Part shown: piece by piece, positions 28,179 to 35,651 of the stretch | Numbering within the stretch: the first letter of the stretch is position 1 | Layout of the letters: each line of letters starts with the position of its first letter | Assembly: GCF_028435365.1 (NCBI RefSeq) | Contig: NZ_JAGTJJ010000046.1 | Coordinates: 28,178-92,177 of the forward strand | Reading direction: 5' to 3' | DNA length: 64,000 nt | Origin: Polyangium jinanense | GTDB taxonomy: Bacteria > Myxococcota > Polyangia > Polyangiales > Polyangiaceae | Position numbers and translations under genes: made by a program | The notes under the pieces: generated by a model | Databases searched by the model: none | Seen by the model: the letters and a program-made list of their open reading frames with translations, nothing else | What the model was told of the DNA's origin: nothing

Positions 28179-30134
28179 TCACACCTCGGGCGTGAACCGC
28201 AGCTTCCCCGCCGGGCTGAGCTTGCGCTCGGCGAAGAAGAACTCGTCGGTCGGGTGGTGCTTTTGCCACGTCTCCTGAAGCTCGGACCATCGGGCCATCA
28301 GATCGACGAGCGCGTCCATCCGCGCCTTGGCGTGGTGAAACCATTCGTCCTCGGCGGGGCTCACGGAGCCGTACCAGGGTTTGTCGCTGCGATAGGCTTC
28401 TTGCTCCTGTTCGAGGAGATCGTGGAGCGCCTGCCTCAGGCCGTTCGTGGTAAAACTCTTGCAGAGGCGCCCCAGCTCGATTTCCATGCGGGACATCAAA
28501 AGCACCGTGCGTACCCATCGATGCTGCGGGAAGTCAAATCGTTCGAGGAAGAGCCGCGCCGCGGTGTCGCCTTTTTCGACGAGCTTGTCGATGGTCTCGA
28601 CGTTCATGTCCAGGTTGAGCCCTCCTTCGTGTTTTTCGAGGTAGACCTGGGCGACTCGCTCGCGGTAGCCGGGTAGCGCGGCCTGGCTATCGTCCCGAAA
28701 GCTCTGCGCCAGCTCGAAGACCGCCCATAAAAAATCCTTCATGTCGGTGATCTCGCGGAACGTGGGGCTCGACGAGTGTCCGTCGCGCGGCTCGGGCAAG
28801 GAGACGTCGTCCCCCGGCGCGTGGTAGCCCTCCTTCGCACGCGGCGCCTTCTCCCGCAGGTTGATTCCGAAGGTCGGAAAGCGGGGGAACCAGCTATCGA
28901 AGAAGTGGATCGGGAAGTTGATCCCAATACCACCGTCGCTGAACCAGTGGCGCCGGAGCTCCCCCGATTCCTCGACGGTATACAGCGGCACCGCGCAAAG
29001 CAGCACAGGAAAACTGAGGCTCATCCGCATCGCCACGAGCACGGGCATGTGCTCGTCCATCGGGAAGACGTGATAGCCCGGCGGGAGCGCGGCGCTCTCG
29101 TGCGGAGGCGCGACGCTCACCAGGAAGCGGACCACGCTTTCGGGGAAGAGGCGCCGCATCTCGTTTTCCTCGAAGACGAACGAGCGGTCTTTCTTGAGCG
29201 TGCCGTCGAGCTCCTCCTCGGGCACCGCGCGCGGCTGCCGGACGTTGAGGTCGGAGGTGACCACCTTGAAATGAATGCCTCTCGCATGAAGCATTCCCAC
29301 GGTGAGGGGGCGATCGTAGGGCAGGCCGGCCATCTCCTGGAGGCCCTCGTGCATCCATTCGGTGAGGGGGACCTGGTCATGGCGCGAGCCGTCGTCGATC
29401 GAGCCCGTGCATAAGCCGAACAGGCTCGTGCCCTCGTCGTCGTGGACGTGCCGGAGGCACGCGAGGAGCGTCCCCACGATTCCACCGAGATAGGCGAAAG
29501 AGACGAGGAAGACCCCGCAGAGGGACAACCCGAGGAGCAGGGGGAGCCACGAGAGCTCGTTCGCGACCGCCATCGTGAAGAGCGCCGCGGACGGGACCAC
29601 GACCGCGAGGGAGACGAGGGCGCCCATGCGAGCGCCGCACCGCCGACCCCGCGTGTAGCCTTGGCCGGGGCAGGCCGCGCAGACGGAATCGATACCCGAC
29701 TTGCGCACCTCGGTGAACAGGCGCCGAGCGGGGTGGGGCGAGCGTCTTTCCTCTCCGTTCTGCCGTTTTTGATCACGCAGCCGTTTCGTGAGGAGGAGCA
29801 TTTCGAAGATGGGGCGAGCCTGCGGTGTCGGCTGGAAAAGGCCCATCAAAAAACCCTGCCGGTCGAGGTCCTCTTGCATGCGCTCGAACCGAGCGAAGCC
29901 ACCACCATCGGCTCGGCCATACTCGGCCGCAGCGGCGGCCGCGGCCGCGATGGCGCCGGCCGAGGCGCCGCCAATGCAACGAAAACGACGCTTCTTGGCG
30001 AGACGGAGGACCGCTGATGGATACACCACGCCGCTGGTGATGCCGCCCTTCATCACGAGGTCACACCGGGCGCGGTCTTCGTCCGGAACGCGCCGGTAGA
30101 CCTCGTTGTGATCGCCGCTCGTTCGATCATTCAT
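28179..30134 (-). CDS. Patatin-like phospholipase with two inserted membrane helices, 651 aa
   Basis: Start set at ATG 30134 (MNDRTSGDHNEVYRR), which fits a candidate sigma-54 promoter at 30164-30179; an upstream in-frame ATG (30224) is less likely. Patatin features: oxyanion loop KGGITSG (29-35), nucleophile Ser58 in GGASAGA, catalytic Asp400 in FSDGGIGINFP, giving the Ser-Asp dyad of patatins. Two hydrophobic helices (about 171-192 and 197-225) interrupt the catalytic domain, so the enzyme is probably held at the inner membrane. It should release fatty acids from lipids. It is the first gene of the operon ahead of the 240-residue protein and the peroxidase-P450, which suggests it supplies the substrate for oxidation. 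The C-terminal 200 residues are helical and unassigned. Confidence 0.9.
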   Translation of the reverse strand: MNDRTSGDHNEVYRRVPDEDRARCDLVMKGGITSGVVYPSAVLRLAKKRRFRCIGGASAGAIAAAAAAAAEYGRADGGGFARFERMQEDLDRQGFLMGLFQPTPQARPIFEMLLLTKRLRDQKRQNGEERRSPHPARRLFTEVRKSGIDSVCAACPGQGYTRGRRCGARMGALVSLAVVVPSAALFTMAVANELSWLPLLLGLSLCGVFLVSFAYLGGIVGTLLACLRHVHDDEGTSLFGLCTGSIDDGSRHDQVPLTEWMHEGLQEMAGLPYDRPLTVGMLHARGIHFKVVTSDLNVRQPRAVPEEELDGTLKKDRSFVFEENEMRRLFPESVVRFLVSVAPPHESAALPPGYHVFPMDEHMPVLVAMRMSLSFPVLLCAVPLYTVEESGELRRHWFSDGGIGINFPIHFFDSWFPRFPTFGINLREKAPRAKEGYHAPGDDVSLPEPRDGHSSSPTFREITDMKDFLWAVFELAQSFRDDSQAALPGYRERVAQVYLEKHEGGLNLDMNVETIDKLVEKGDTAARLFLERFDFPQHRWVRTVLLMSRMEIELGRLCKSFTTNGLRQALHDLLEQEQEAYRSDKPWYGSVSPAEDEWFHHAKARMDALVDLMARWSELQETWQKHHPTDEFFFAERKLSPAGKLRFTPEV

Positions 30135-30163
30135 ACCTTTACCCCCACGCCTCACGCCGAAGG

Positions 30164-30179
30164 TGCAACCGTGAGGCCA
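30164..30179 (-). promoter_or_regulatory. Candidate sigma-54 promoter for the phospholipase operon
   Basis: On the minus strand the sequence reads TGGCCTCACGGTTGCA: the -24 GG and -12 GC dinucleotides are separated by ten bases, and the -12 part TTGCA matches the consensus exactly. The predicted transcript starts about 20 bases before the ATG at 30134. One mismatch in the -24 part (TGGCC for TGGCA). Confidence 0.5.
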
Positions 30180-30320
30180 CGCGCGCGCCGCCGAGCGCCC
30201 CGGCGGCCGCAGCGCGTTTACCATCGCAGAAAAAAACGCGGATCAGCGCCGATCCCGTGATGCTACGGTTCGGCTGGTGTTGGGGGAGGGACGGGGAGAG
30301 GGGTGCCGAGCCTTGCGCGA

Positions 30321-30512
30321 TCAGGCAAGGCGGAGAGCCGACGTGCGGGCCCAGAAGTCCCGCAGGATCCGGGGCACCTCGACGTGCCCGAACGAGCCGC
30401 TGCGCTCGAGCACGTGAAATTCGGCCGAGGGTGCGAACGCCAGGAAGTGGCGCGGAAGGGCGGGATGGAGCGCCCGAGGCTCCGCGGCCGCGGCGGCCTT
30501 TTCCGTGCTCAT
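30321..30512 (-). CDS. 63-residue peptide, coupled to the ATP-grasp gene
   Basis: ATG 30512 overlaps the stop of the upstream ATP-grasp ligase (ATGA), so translation is coupled. The 63 residues begin with an Ala-rich stretch (MSTEKAAAAAEPRALHPALP) followed by a more conserved-looking C-terminal part (FHVLERSGSFGHVEVPRILR, then DFWARTSALRLA). No cysteines, no membrane helix, no double-glycine leader. It is the last gene of the minus-strand half of the nitrosourea-type cluster. It could be a small carrier or tether peptide for the ligases, a ribosomal precursor peptide, or merely a conserved accessory; the sequence does not decide. Confidence 0.6.
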   Translation of the reverse strand: MSTEKAAAAAEPRALHPALPRHFLAFAPSAEFHVLERSGSFGHVEVPRILRDFWARTSALRLA

Positions 30513-31786
30513 GATGGCGCTCCTCGTGAATCGTCGAGCTCCAGCTGCCGCTCTTTGTCGCGGATCTTGTGATAATCGGACAGCACCTGGGCGCGGTCCG
30601 CGTGCGCGAGGACCACGAAGCCGGGGTCCAGGCTGCCGAAGAGATCCCTCGTGGGCTGCAATCGATCGCCGTTCCGGAAGCGGATCACCGAGAAATAATG
30701 GCTCGGAAGCGCCTCGACGTCGGCGAAGATCTCCGCATTCCGCACGATCCCCGGCGTCCGGACGATCAGGAACACCACGAGGACGTGCGATTGCAGGCCG
30801 AAGCCTTCGCGGACGTGCCCGAGTCGGGCGAAATATCGCACGGTCCGGTCCACCTGGCTGTCGCCGGTCGCGACGCGGCAAAACCTCGGCTGGCCGCCGC
30901 CGTGCGGGCGCGCGCCGATCTCGATGAGCCGCGGTCCCTCGCGGGTGAGCATCAGCTCCACATGCGCCGCGCCGAACCGGATCCCGACCGCGTCGAGGAC
31001 GCCACGCGTGTAGCCGATCAAGCGCTCGATCCCCGGGGTTTTAGGGGACAACCATTCCATGCGCTCGTGCACCGCCATGTGCGGGCCGTTGTCCACCTTG
31101 TGGTAGCGGCACACGTCGGTGACGGTGTGTTTGCCCTCGTAGGTGAACGTGTCCACCACGTATTCGGTGCCGTTCACGTGTTCCTGCACGACGAGCCGAT
31201 CATTGACGATGCCGAGGCGGTTCGGACGACCGAGCATCGAATGAAACACCTCCCGCCAGTCTTCGCCGCGAGGGACGCGGGTCACGTCGTCCCTGCTGGC
31301 GCTCTTCGGCGGCTTGATCACGAGGTCCCGGCCGGCGAGGTTCGAGCGGCAGAGCCATGCCTCGACCTCGTCGGCGTCGCTCGTGCAGAGCTGGCGGATG
31401 ATGGGCAAGCCGGCCCGGGCCACGGCCGCGGCCATGTCGCCTTTGTGGCGGCGCGCGCTCGCCTTCTCGGGGTCGTTGGCCACGTCCGGGACCACCCGGG
31501 GCGCGAGCGCGTCCGCGAGTTCCACGCCCGATTCGGAGCCCGGCAGCACGCACCGGGGGCGCAAGGCACGCAGACGCTCCACCAAGGGCTCGAGGTCCTC
31601 GGTCGCGGTGAGGATCGTCTCGAAATGCTCCGGTCTGTAGGAGGCGGCGTAAGCGGCCGGCGGCGAGGGGCTGGAGACGACCGCCACGACCGGGACGCCG
31701 GCCGCCGCGAATGCAGGCGCAAAGAGGGCGCCCGAGGAATAGGGGTCGACGATCACGGCCGGCCCATTCGGGTTACTTCGAGGCAT
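30509..31786 (-). CDS. ATP-grasp ligase 1 (L-amino-acid-ligase-like), 425 aa
   Basis: ATG 31786 has AAGGAG upstream and lies inside the 3' end of the hydrolase gene (14-base overlap). The protein follows the ATP-grasp plan: N-terminal Rossmann-like domain (VIVDPYSSGALFAPAF), the lysine strand GRDLVIKPPKSASRDDVT, VVQEHVNGTEYVVDTF, and the metal-binding block HVELMLTREGPRLIEIGARP with its two glutamates, followed by HGGG. Relatives such as the bacilysin ligase BacD join two amino acids with ATP by way of an acyl phosphate. In this cluster it may couple the N-nitroso amino acid, or its precursor, to another amino acid (inference). Its stop overlaps the start of the 63-residue peptide gene. Confidence 0.87.
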   Translation of the reverse strand: MPRSNPNGPAVIVDPYSSGALFAPAFAAAGVPVVAVVSSPSPPAAYAASYRPEHFETILTATEDLEPLVERLRALRPRCVLPGSESGVELADALAPRVVPDVANDPEKASARRHKGDMAAAVARAGLPIIRQLCTSDADEVEAWLCRSNLAGRDLVIKPPKSASRDDVTRVPRGEDWREVFHSMLGRPNRLGIVNDRLVVQEHVNGTEYVVDTFTYEGKHTVTDVCRYHKVDNGPHMAVHERMEWLSPKTPGIERLIGYTRGVLDAVGIRFGAAHVELMLTREGPRLIEIGARPHGGGQPRFCRVATGDSQVDRTVRYFARLGHVREGFGLQSHVLVVFLIVRTPGIVRNAEIFADVEALPSHYFSVIRFRNGDRLQPTRDLFGSLDPGFVVLAHADRAQVLSDYHKIRDKERQLELDDSRGAPS

Positions 31787-32717
31787 GGTTCTCCTTCACG
31801 CAGGCGAGCCGGGCCGCCCGGCTGCAGTATCTGGCCCACGCGTCCTCGACCTGCGGACAGAGCCCTCGCGCGCGGACGGCGGAATGCACGAGGCCGGGTT
31901 CGATCACGAGGTCGACGTCGATGCGGTGCTCGCGGAGGCAGCGGGCGTAGGCTTCCGCGTCCACGCGTAGCGAATCGAGCTCCGCGCCCATCAGATATGC
32001 AGGCGGCAGGCCGTCGAAGGTCCCGCGAAGAAGCGGGGACACGTACGGATGCGCGACCTGCCAGGGATCGGGCGCGTAGCAGGCCGTGTAGTACTCATTT
32101 TCGCGGCCCGTGAGCAACTGGACGTCGGCGCCGCGGCGCCAGCGGGTGAGGTCGAGGACCGGGCTGATGAGGGCCTGGCCGCACAGTTTGGGGCCGCCAC
32201 GGTCGCGGGCCATCAAGGCCACGGCGACGGCCATGTTCGCGCCCGAGCTGTCGCCGGCAATGACGATCCGGTCGGGATCGATGCCGAGCCGCGCGGCCTC
32301 GACGACGATGCCGCAAAGGGCGCCGTAGCAGTCCTCGAGGGCCGCCGGGAAGGGGTGCTCGGGTGCCAGGCGAAAATCGGGCGCAATGGTGACGAGCCCC
32401 GATCGGCAGGCGAGCTCGGCGACGACGGTGTTGTGCGTCTCCAGCGAGCCGACGACGAACCCGCCGCCGCGAATGTAGACGAGCAGGCCGCGTCCCACCG
32501 GGGAGCGCGGGCGATACACGCGAATCGACAGGCGCCGCCGCCCGTGGGCGACCACGTCGTCGGTGATGATCACGTCCGGCGGCAGCTCGTACGGGAACTC
32601 GAGGGTGAGCCCGAGATAGAGGGCACGCTGCTCCGCGAGGGGGCGCGTGTAGAAATCGGGGGGCATGGCCCGGTTGTATCGGTCGATGAAGGTTTGGAGG
32701 CCAGCGGCGAGAGGCAT
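31773..32717 (-). CDS. Alpha/beta hydrolase, HSL family, with altered oxyanion motif, 314 aa
   Basis: ATG 32717, with GAGGAGG upstream. Hormone-sensitive-lipase family: the block LVYIRGGGFVVGSLETHN corresponds to the family's HGGG oxyanion motif, but His is replaced by Arg. Nucleophile Ser in GDSSGANMAVAVAL (about residue 157), acid in MGAELDSLRVD (about 252), catalytic His in EPGLVHSAV (about 280). The triad is therefore complete. It would hydrolyse an ester or amide, possibly removing a protecting group or trimming a coupled product of the ATP-grasp enzymes. It lies between the two ligase genes on the same strand, 174 bases after the first and overlapping the second. Confidence 0.88.
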   Translation of the reverse strand: MPLAAGLQTFIDRYNRAMPPDFYTRPLAEQRALYLGLTLEFPYELPPDVIITDDVVAHGRRRLSIRVYRPRSPVGRGLLVYIRGGGFVVGSLETHNTVVAELACRSGLVTIAPDFRLAPEHPFPAALEDCYGALCGIVVEAARLGIDPDRIVIAGDSSGANMAVAVALMARDRGGPKLCGQALISPVLDLTRWRRGADVQLLTGRENEYYTACYAPDPWQVAHPYVSPLLRGTFDGLPPAYLMGAELDSLRVDAEAYARCLREHRIDVDLVIEPGLVHSAVRARGLCPQVEDAWARYCSRAARLACVKENHASK

Positions 32718-32891
32718 TCAATCCTCCTCGGGGGCGCTCGGAGCGCCGGTGGGGGTCGAAGGGCAGGGGGGAGAGGACGCGGCGACGCGCGGTGGCCCAG
32801 CGCTGAACCGGGCCATCGCGAATGCCGCAGCGGAGCAGGGCAAGTGCGGGGGGCGAGGCAGGTGTCCTTGGCCTGCGTATTCGTGCGATTG

Positions 32892-34172
32892 CTATTGCCT
32901 GCCTCCCGCGGCTTTCGGGGACTCCTCCGGGCGCAGCTTGATCGCGCGCGCGGCTACCTCGGCGCCGGCGGCGCACTCCGCCGTTGTTTTTCCGGCCGTA
33001 ACGACGTACGCGTATCGGCTGGTGACGTGCCCGGCCGGCGGCAATTCGAGGCGCTGCCCGGGCGCCGCGAGGGCGGCTGCGACGTTCACGGAGGCCGGCA
33101 GCGCGGCCTTGTCCATGTCCACGGCGCCTACGACCGTGTCCTCTGCCGGATAGAGGAAATGCACGGACGCGACCCGCAGCCGGATCGGCATGGCGCGCGG
33201 CGGGCGGCCACAAGCCACGTCCACCGCGACCTGCCCCGGGTCGATGCCGGACGCGACCCAGCCGACGTAGGGAATGAGGTCGTCGCCCAGGCGGGCGTTG
33301 ATTTCGATCACCTTGGGGCCGGCGTCGGTCAGGCGGAGCTCGGTATGCGTAATCCCGGTCCGGAAGCCGACGGCCCGGTGTGCCGCGTCGAGCACACCGA
33401 GCAAGGCCGGGTCGAGGAGCAGCGGATCGGCCGCGTTCACGACATGCCCGATTTCCTCGAAATGCGGAGGGAAGCCGAGGATCTTGCGCGCCACGAAGAG
33501 CGGGATCGGCCGGCCGTTCACCCACGCGGCGTCCACGCTGATCTCCGGCCCTTCGAGGTATTCCTCGACGAGCACGCTCGCATCGTCATGGGGTACGCCG
33601 TCCTCGGTCGACGTCCGGGCATGGTGATAGGCCGCGGCGAGTTCGTCCGGGCCCTCGACGCGGCTCACGCCGATGCTCGCGCCGAGCGCGCGCGGCTTGA
33701 CCACGACCGGATACCCAATCCGAAAGGCCGTCGCGGTCGCCTCCTCGACGGAGGAAACCAGCTTGGAGATCGCTTGCGGCACGGAGGCCGCGGCCAATGC
33801 GCTGCGGGTCTGGTGTTTGTCGCGGCACCGGGCGACCGCGACCGGGTCGGTGCCCGGCACGCCGAGCGCCTCGGCGACGCGGGCCGCGTGCACCATGCGG
33901 ATCTCGTCCCAGCAGATGACGCCGTCGATCGGGACCATGGCCGCGACCGCGCGGGCGGCGGTGATCATGGCCTCCGCGTCGAGCGTGTCGACAATCTTGG
34001 AATCGGTGATGTACGACCGTTCCCAGGAGGGCTCCCGGTCGAGGAAGAGAACCACCCGCGCGGCCTGCGAGATCATCCGCAAGAGATATTCGCGGTAAAG
34101 GTGATACCCGCTGCTCACGAGGAGGACGGTGGGCCGGCCGCTCGGGTCGGCATTCGGATGGGCCTCGAGCAT
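32892..34172 (-). CDS. ATP-grasp ligase 2, 426 aa
   Basis: ATG 34172 with AAGGAG six bases upstream. First gene of the minus-strand half of the cluster. N-terminal domain TVLLVSSGYHLYREYLLRMI, then the ATP-grasp fold: YPVVVKPRALGASIGVSRVE (ATP lysine and glycine loop), VLVEEYLEGPEISVDAAWV, and metal ligands THTELRLTDAGPKVIEINAR. The last 90 residues form the beta-rich C-terminal domain of the carbamoyl-phosphate-synthase-like ligases. It activates a carboxylate as acyl phosphate and joins it to an amine. It resembles ligase 1 only in the common fold, so the pair probably carries out two different couplings or acts on two different amino acids. Confidence 0.87.
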   Translation of the reverse strand: MLEAHPNADPSGRPTVLLVSSGYHLYREYLLRMISQAARVVLFLDREPSWERSYITDSKIVDTLDAEAMITAARAVAAMVPIDGVICWDEIRMVHAARVAEALGVPGTDPVAVARCRDKHQTRSALAAASVPQAISKLVSSVEEATATAFRIGYPVVVKPRALGASIGVSRVEGPDELAAAYHHARTSTEDGVPHDDASVLVEEYLEGPEISVDAAWVNGRPIPLFVARKILGFPPHFEEIGHVVNAADPLLLDPALLGVLDAAHRAVGFRTGITHTELRLTDAGPKVIEINARLGDDLIPYVGWVASGIDPGQVAVDVACGRPPRAMPIRLRVASVHFLYPAEDTVVGAVDMDKAALPASVNVAAALAAPGQRLELPPAGHVTSRYAYVVTAGKTTAECAAGAEVAARAIKLRPEESPKAAGGRQ

Positions 34173-34495
34173 CGTGATCTCCTTGTTTTCTCGTTGGAGT
34201 CTGGCCCCTCGGCGCCCGCGTACTCAAGCGTCGTGCCACCGGGCCCCGCTCCCCGTTCGGGCCACGATCCGGCACGTTTGTCGATCCATGATCGGCCGAA
34301 CGAACCCCGCCTGCTTGCATGATCGAGCAAGTTCCTGCAAGGCCACGCAAAACGATGGAATGCTCGGGCTCGGCAGGCGCGCGGGGTGGCGGCGCGGGCG
34401 ATGGCGGCGCGGGCAGCCCTGAAAGCCGCGAATCGTGTCTGGCATACGAAATGCTGTGAGGGGGCTCTCGGCACACCGCCCTAAGGAGACACCTC
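34173..34495. other. 323-base divergent promoter region of the nitrosourea-type cluster
   Basis: Separates the minus-strand ligase/hydrolase genes from the plus-strand methyltransferase/metalloenzyme genes. It contains a candidate sigma-54 promoter on the plus strand near 34440 and several imperfect inverted repeats such as GAGCAAG..CTTGCATGATCGAGC around 34315-34340. I found no good sigma-54 match for the minus-strand genes. Confidence 0.6.
34440..34455 (+). promoter_or_regulatory. Candidate sigma-54 promoter for the sznE-sznF-like operon
   Basis: TGGCATACGAAATGCT: GG at 34441-34442 and GC at 34453-34454 with exactly ten bases between, TGGCA at -24 and TGCT at -12. Expected start near 34466, 30 bases before the GTG at 34496; AAGGAG at 34483-34488 serves as ribosome site. 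Confidence 0.5.
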
Positions 34496-35629
34496 GTGAA
34501 GTTGTATGACGGAATGAGCGCAGAGGACCCTACGCCCGCGTCCGATACGGGTCTGCAATCGAGCCCGGAGCACCGGCGAGCCCCCCGCGCGAAGCTACGC
34601 GTGGTGGCCGATCGGGCGCGCGCACGCGCCCTCGTCGAGGAGGGCCATCGCCTCGCCGCGAGCTTTCAACTGGAGCGGGCCCTCGAGCGATTCGAGGAGG
34701 CCTCGACGCTCGACGCCGACAACGAGGCCATCGTTCTGACGATGAACGGGCTCCTGCGCAAGCTCGTTCCACGCTGGTATTTCGCGATGCTGAACGATCA
34801 CGAGCGAAACCAGGCTTTCGAGCGCGCGCTCGAGATCGCCATTGGAGGCTCGCCGTGCACGGTGCTCGACGTGGGCTCCGGGACGGGGCTGCTCGCCATG
34901 ATGGCGGCCCGCGCGGGGGCCGGGGCCGTGTTCACCTGCGAGTCGGTCGTGGCGATCGCGCGATTGGCGCGGCGGATCATCGCGGAGAACAAGCTCGACC
35001 ATCAAATCTCGGTCATCCCCAGGGTGTCGACCGACCTCGTTGCCGGCCGGGACATCCCCCGGCGGGCCGATTTGCTGGTGACCGAGACCTTCGATTGCGG
35101 TCTGCTCGGCGAAGGGATCTTGCCCATCGTCCGCCACGCGCGGGAAAAACTCCTGCGACCGGAGGCGAAGGTCATCCCGGGGCGGGCGAAGGTCTGCTTC
35201 CAGCTCCTCGAGAGCGACGCCGTCCACCGCAACAACTTCGCCTTCGAGGTGGGCGGCTTCGACGTGAGCCTGTTCAATCAGGTCTCGACGAAGACATATT
35301 TTCCGGTGCGCCTGCGCGCGCACCCGCATGCCTTCCTGAGCCCTGCCGCGGAGGCGTTCGAATTCGACTTCGAGCGAGGCCCCCTGGATCCGCGCACATG
35401 CACCGTATCCGTCACGACGAAGCAGCGCGGCCGCGTCCACGGCATCGCGTTCTGGTTCGAGCTCGATCTCGGCGGCGGGGTCGTGCTGACGAACGCCCCG
35501 ACAAACCACCAGAGCCACTGGATGCAGGCCGTCCAGTGCTTCGAGACGCCGCTCGACGTCGAGCGCAACCAGGTCGTGACCGTCACGTGCAAGCACGACG
35601 ACACGAGCATCCGCTTCTCGCTCGCCTGA
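34496..35629 (+). CDS. sznE: SznE-like arginine N-methyltransferase (PRMT fold), 377 aa
   Basis: GTG 34496 with AAGGAG seven bases upstream. Residues about 44-80 form a TPR-like helix pair. Then comes the PRMT core in the PRMT7/9 style: YFAMLNDHERNQAF (95-108), motif I VLDVGSGTGLLAMMAARAGA (123-142) for S-adenosylmethionine, and the double-E loop ETFDCGLLGEG with Glu197 and Glu206, which grips the guanidinium group. The THW loop of PRMTs appears as SHW in HQSHWMQ. In streptozotocin biosynthesis SznE methylates free L-arginine to N-omega-methylarginine, the substrate of SznF. Here too the gene sits 22 bases ahead of a SznF homologue, which makes that role likely rather than protein methylation. 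Confidence 0.85.
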   Translation: MKLYDGMSAEDPTPASDTGLQSSPEHRRAPRAKLRVVADRARARALVEEGHRLAASFQLERALERFEEASTLDADNEAIVLTMNGLLRKLVPRWYFAMLNDHERNQAFERALEIAIGGSPCTVLDVGSGTGLLAMMAARAGAGAVFTCESVVAIARLARRIIAENKLDHQISVIPRVSTDLVAGRDIPRRADLLVTETFDCGLLGEGILPIVRHAREKLLRPEAKVIPGRAKVCFQLLESDAVHRNNFAFEVGGFDVSLFNQVSTKTYFPVRLRAHPHAFLSPAAEAFEFDFERGPLDPRTCTVSVTTKQRGRVHGIAFWFELDLGGGVVLTNAPTNHQSHWMQAVQCFETPLDVERNQVVTVTCKHDDTSIRFSLA

Positions 35630-35651
35630 TCCACCACCGATCCCCCACGGA

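Noticed and set aside
32718..32891. A gene in the 174-base gap between ligase 2 and the hydrolase
   Set aside because: No frame with a ribosome site and plausible codon use was found on either strand; the gap is GC-rich filler.
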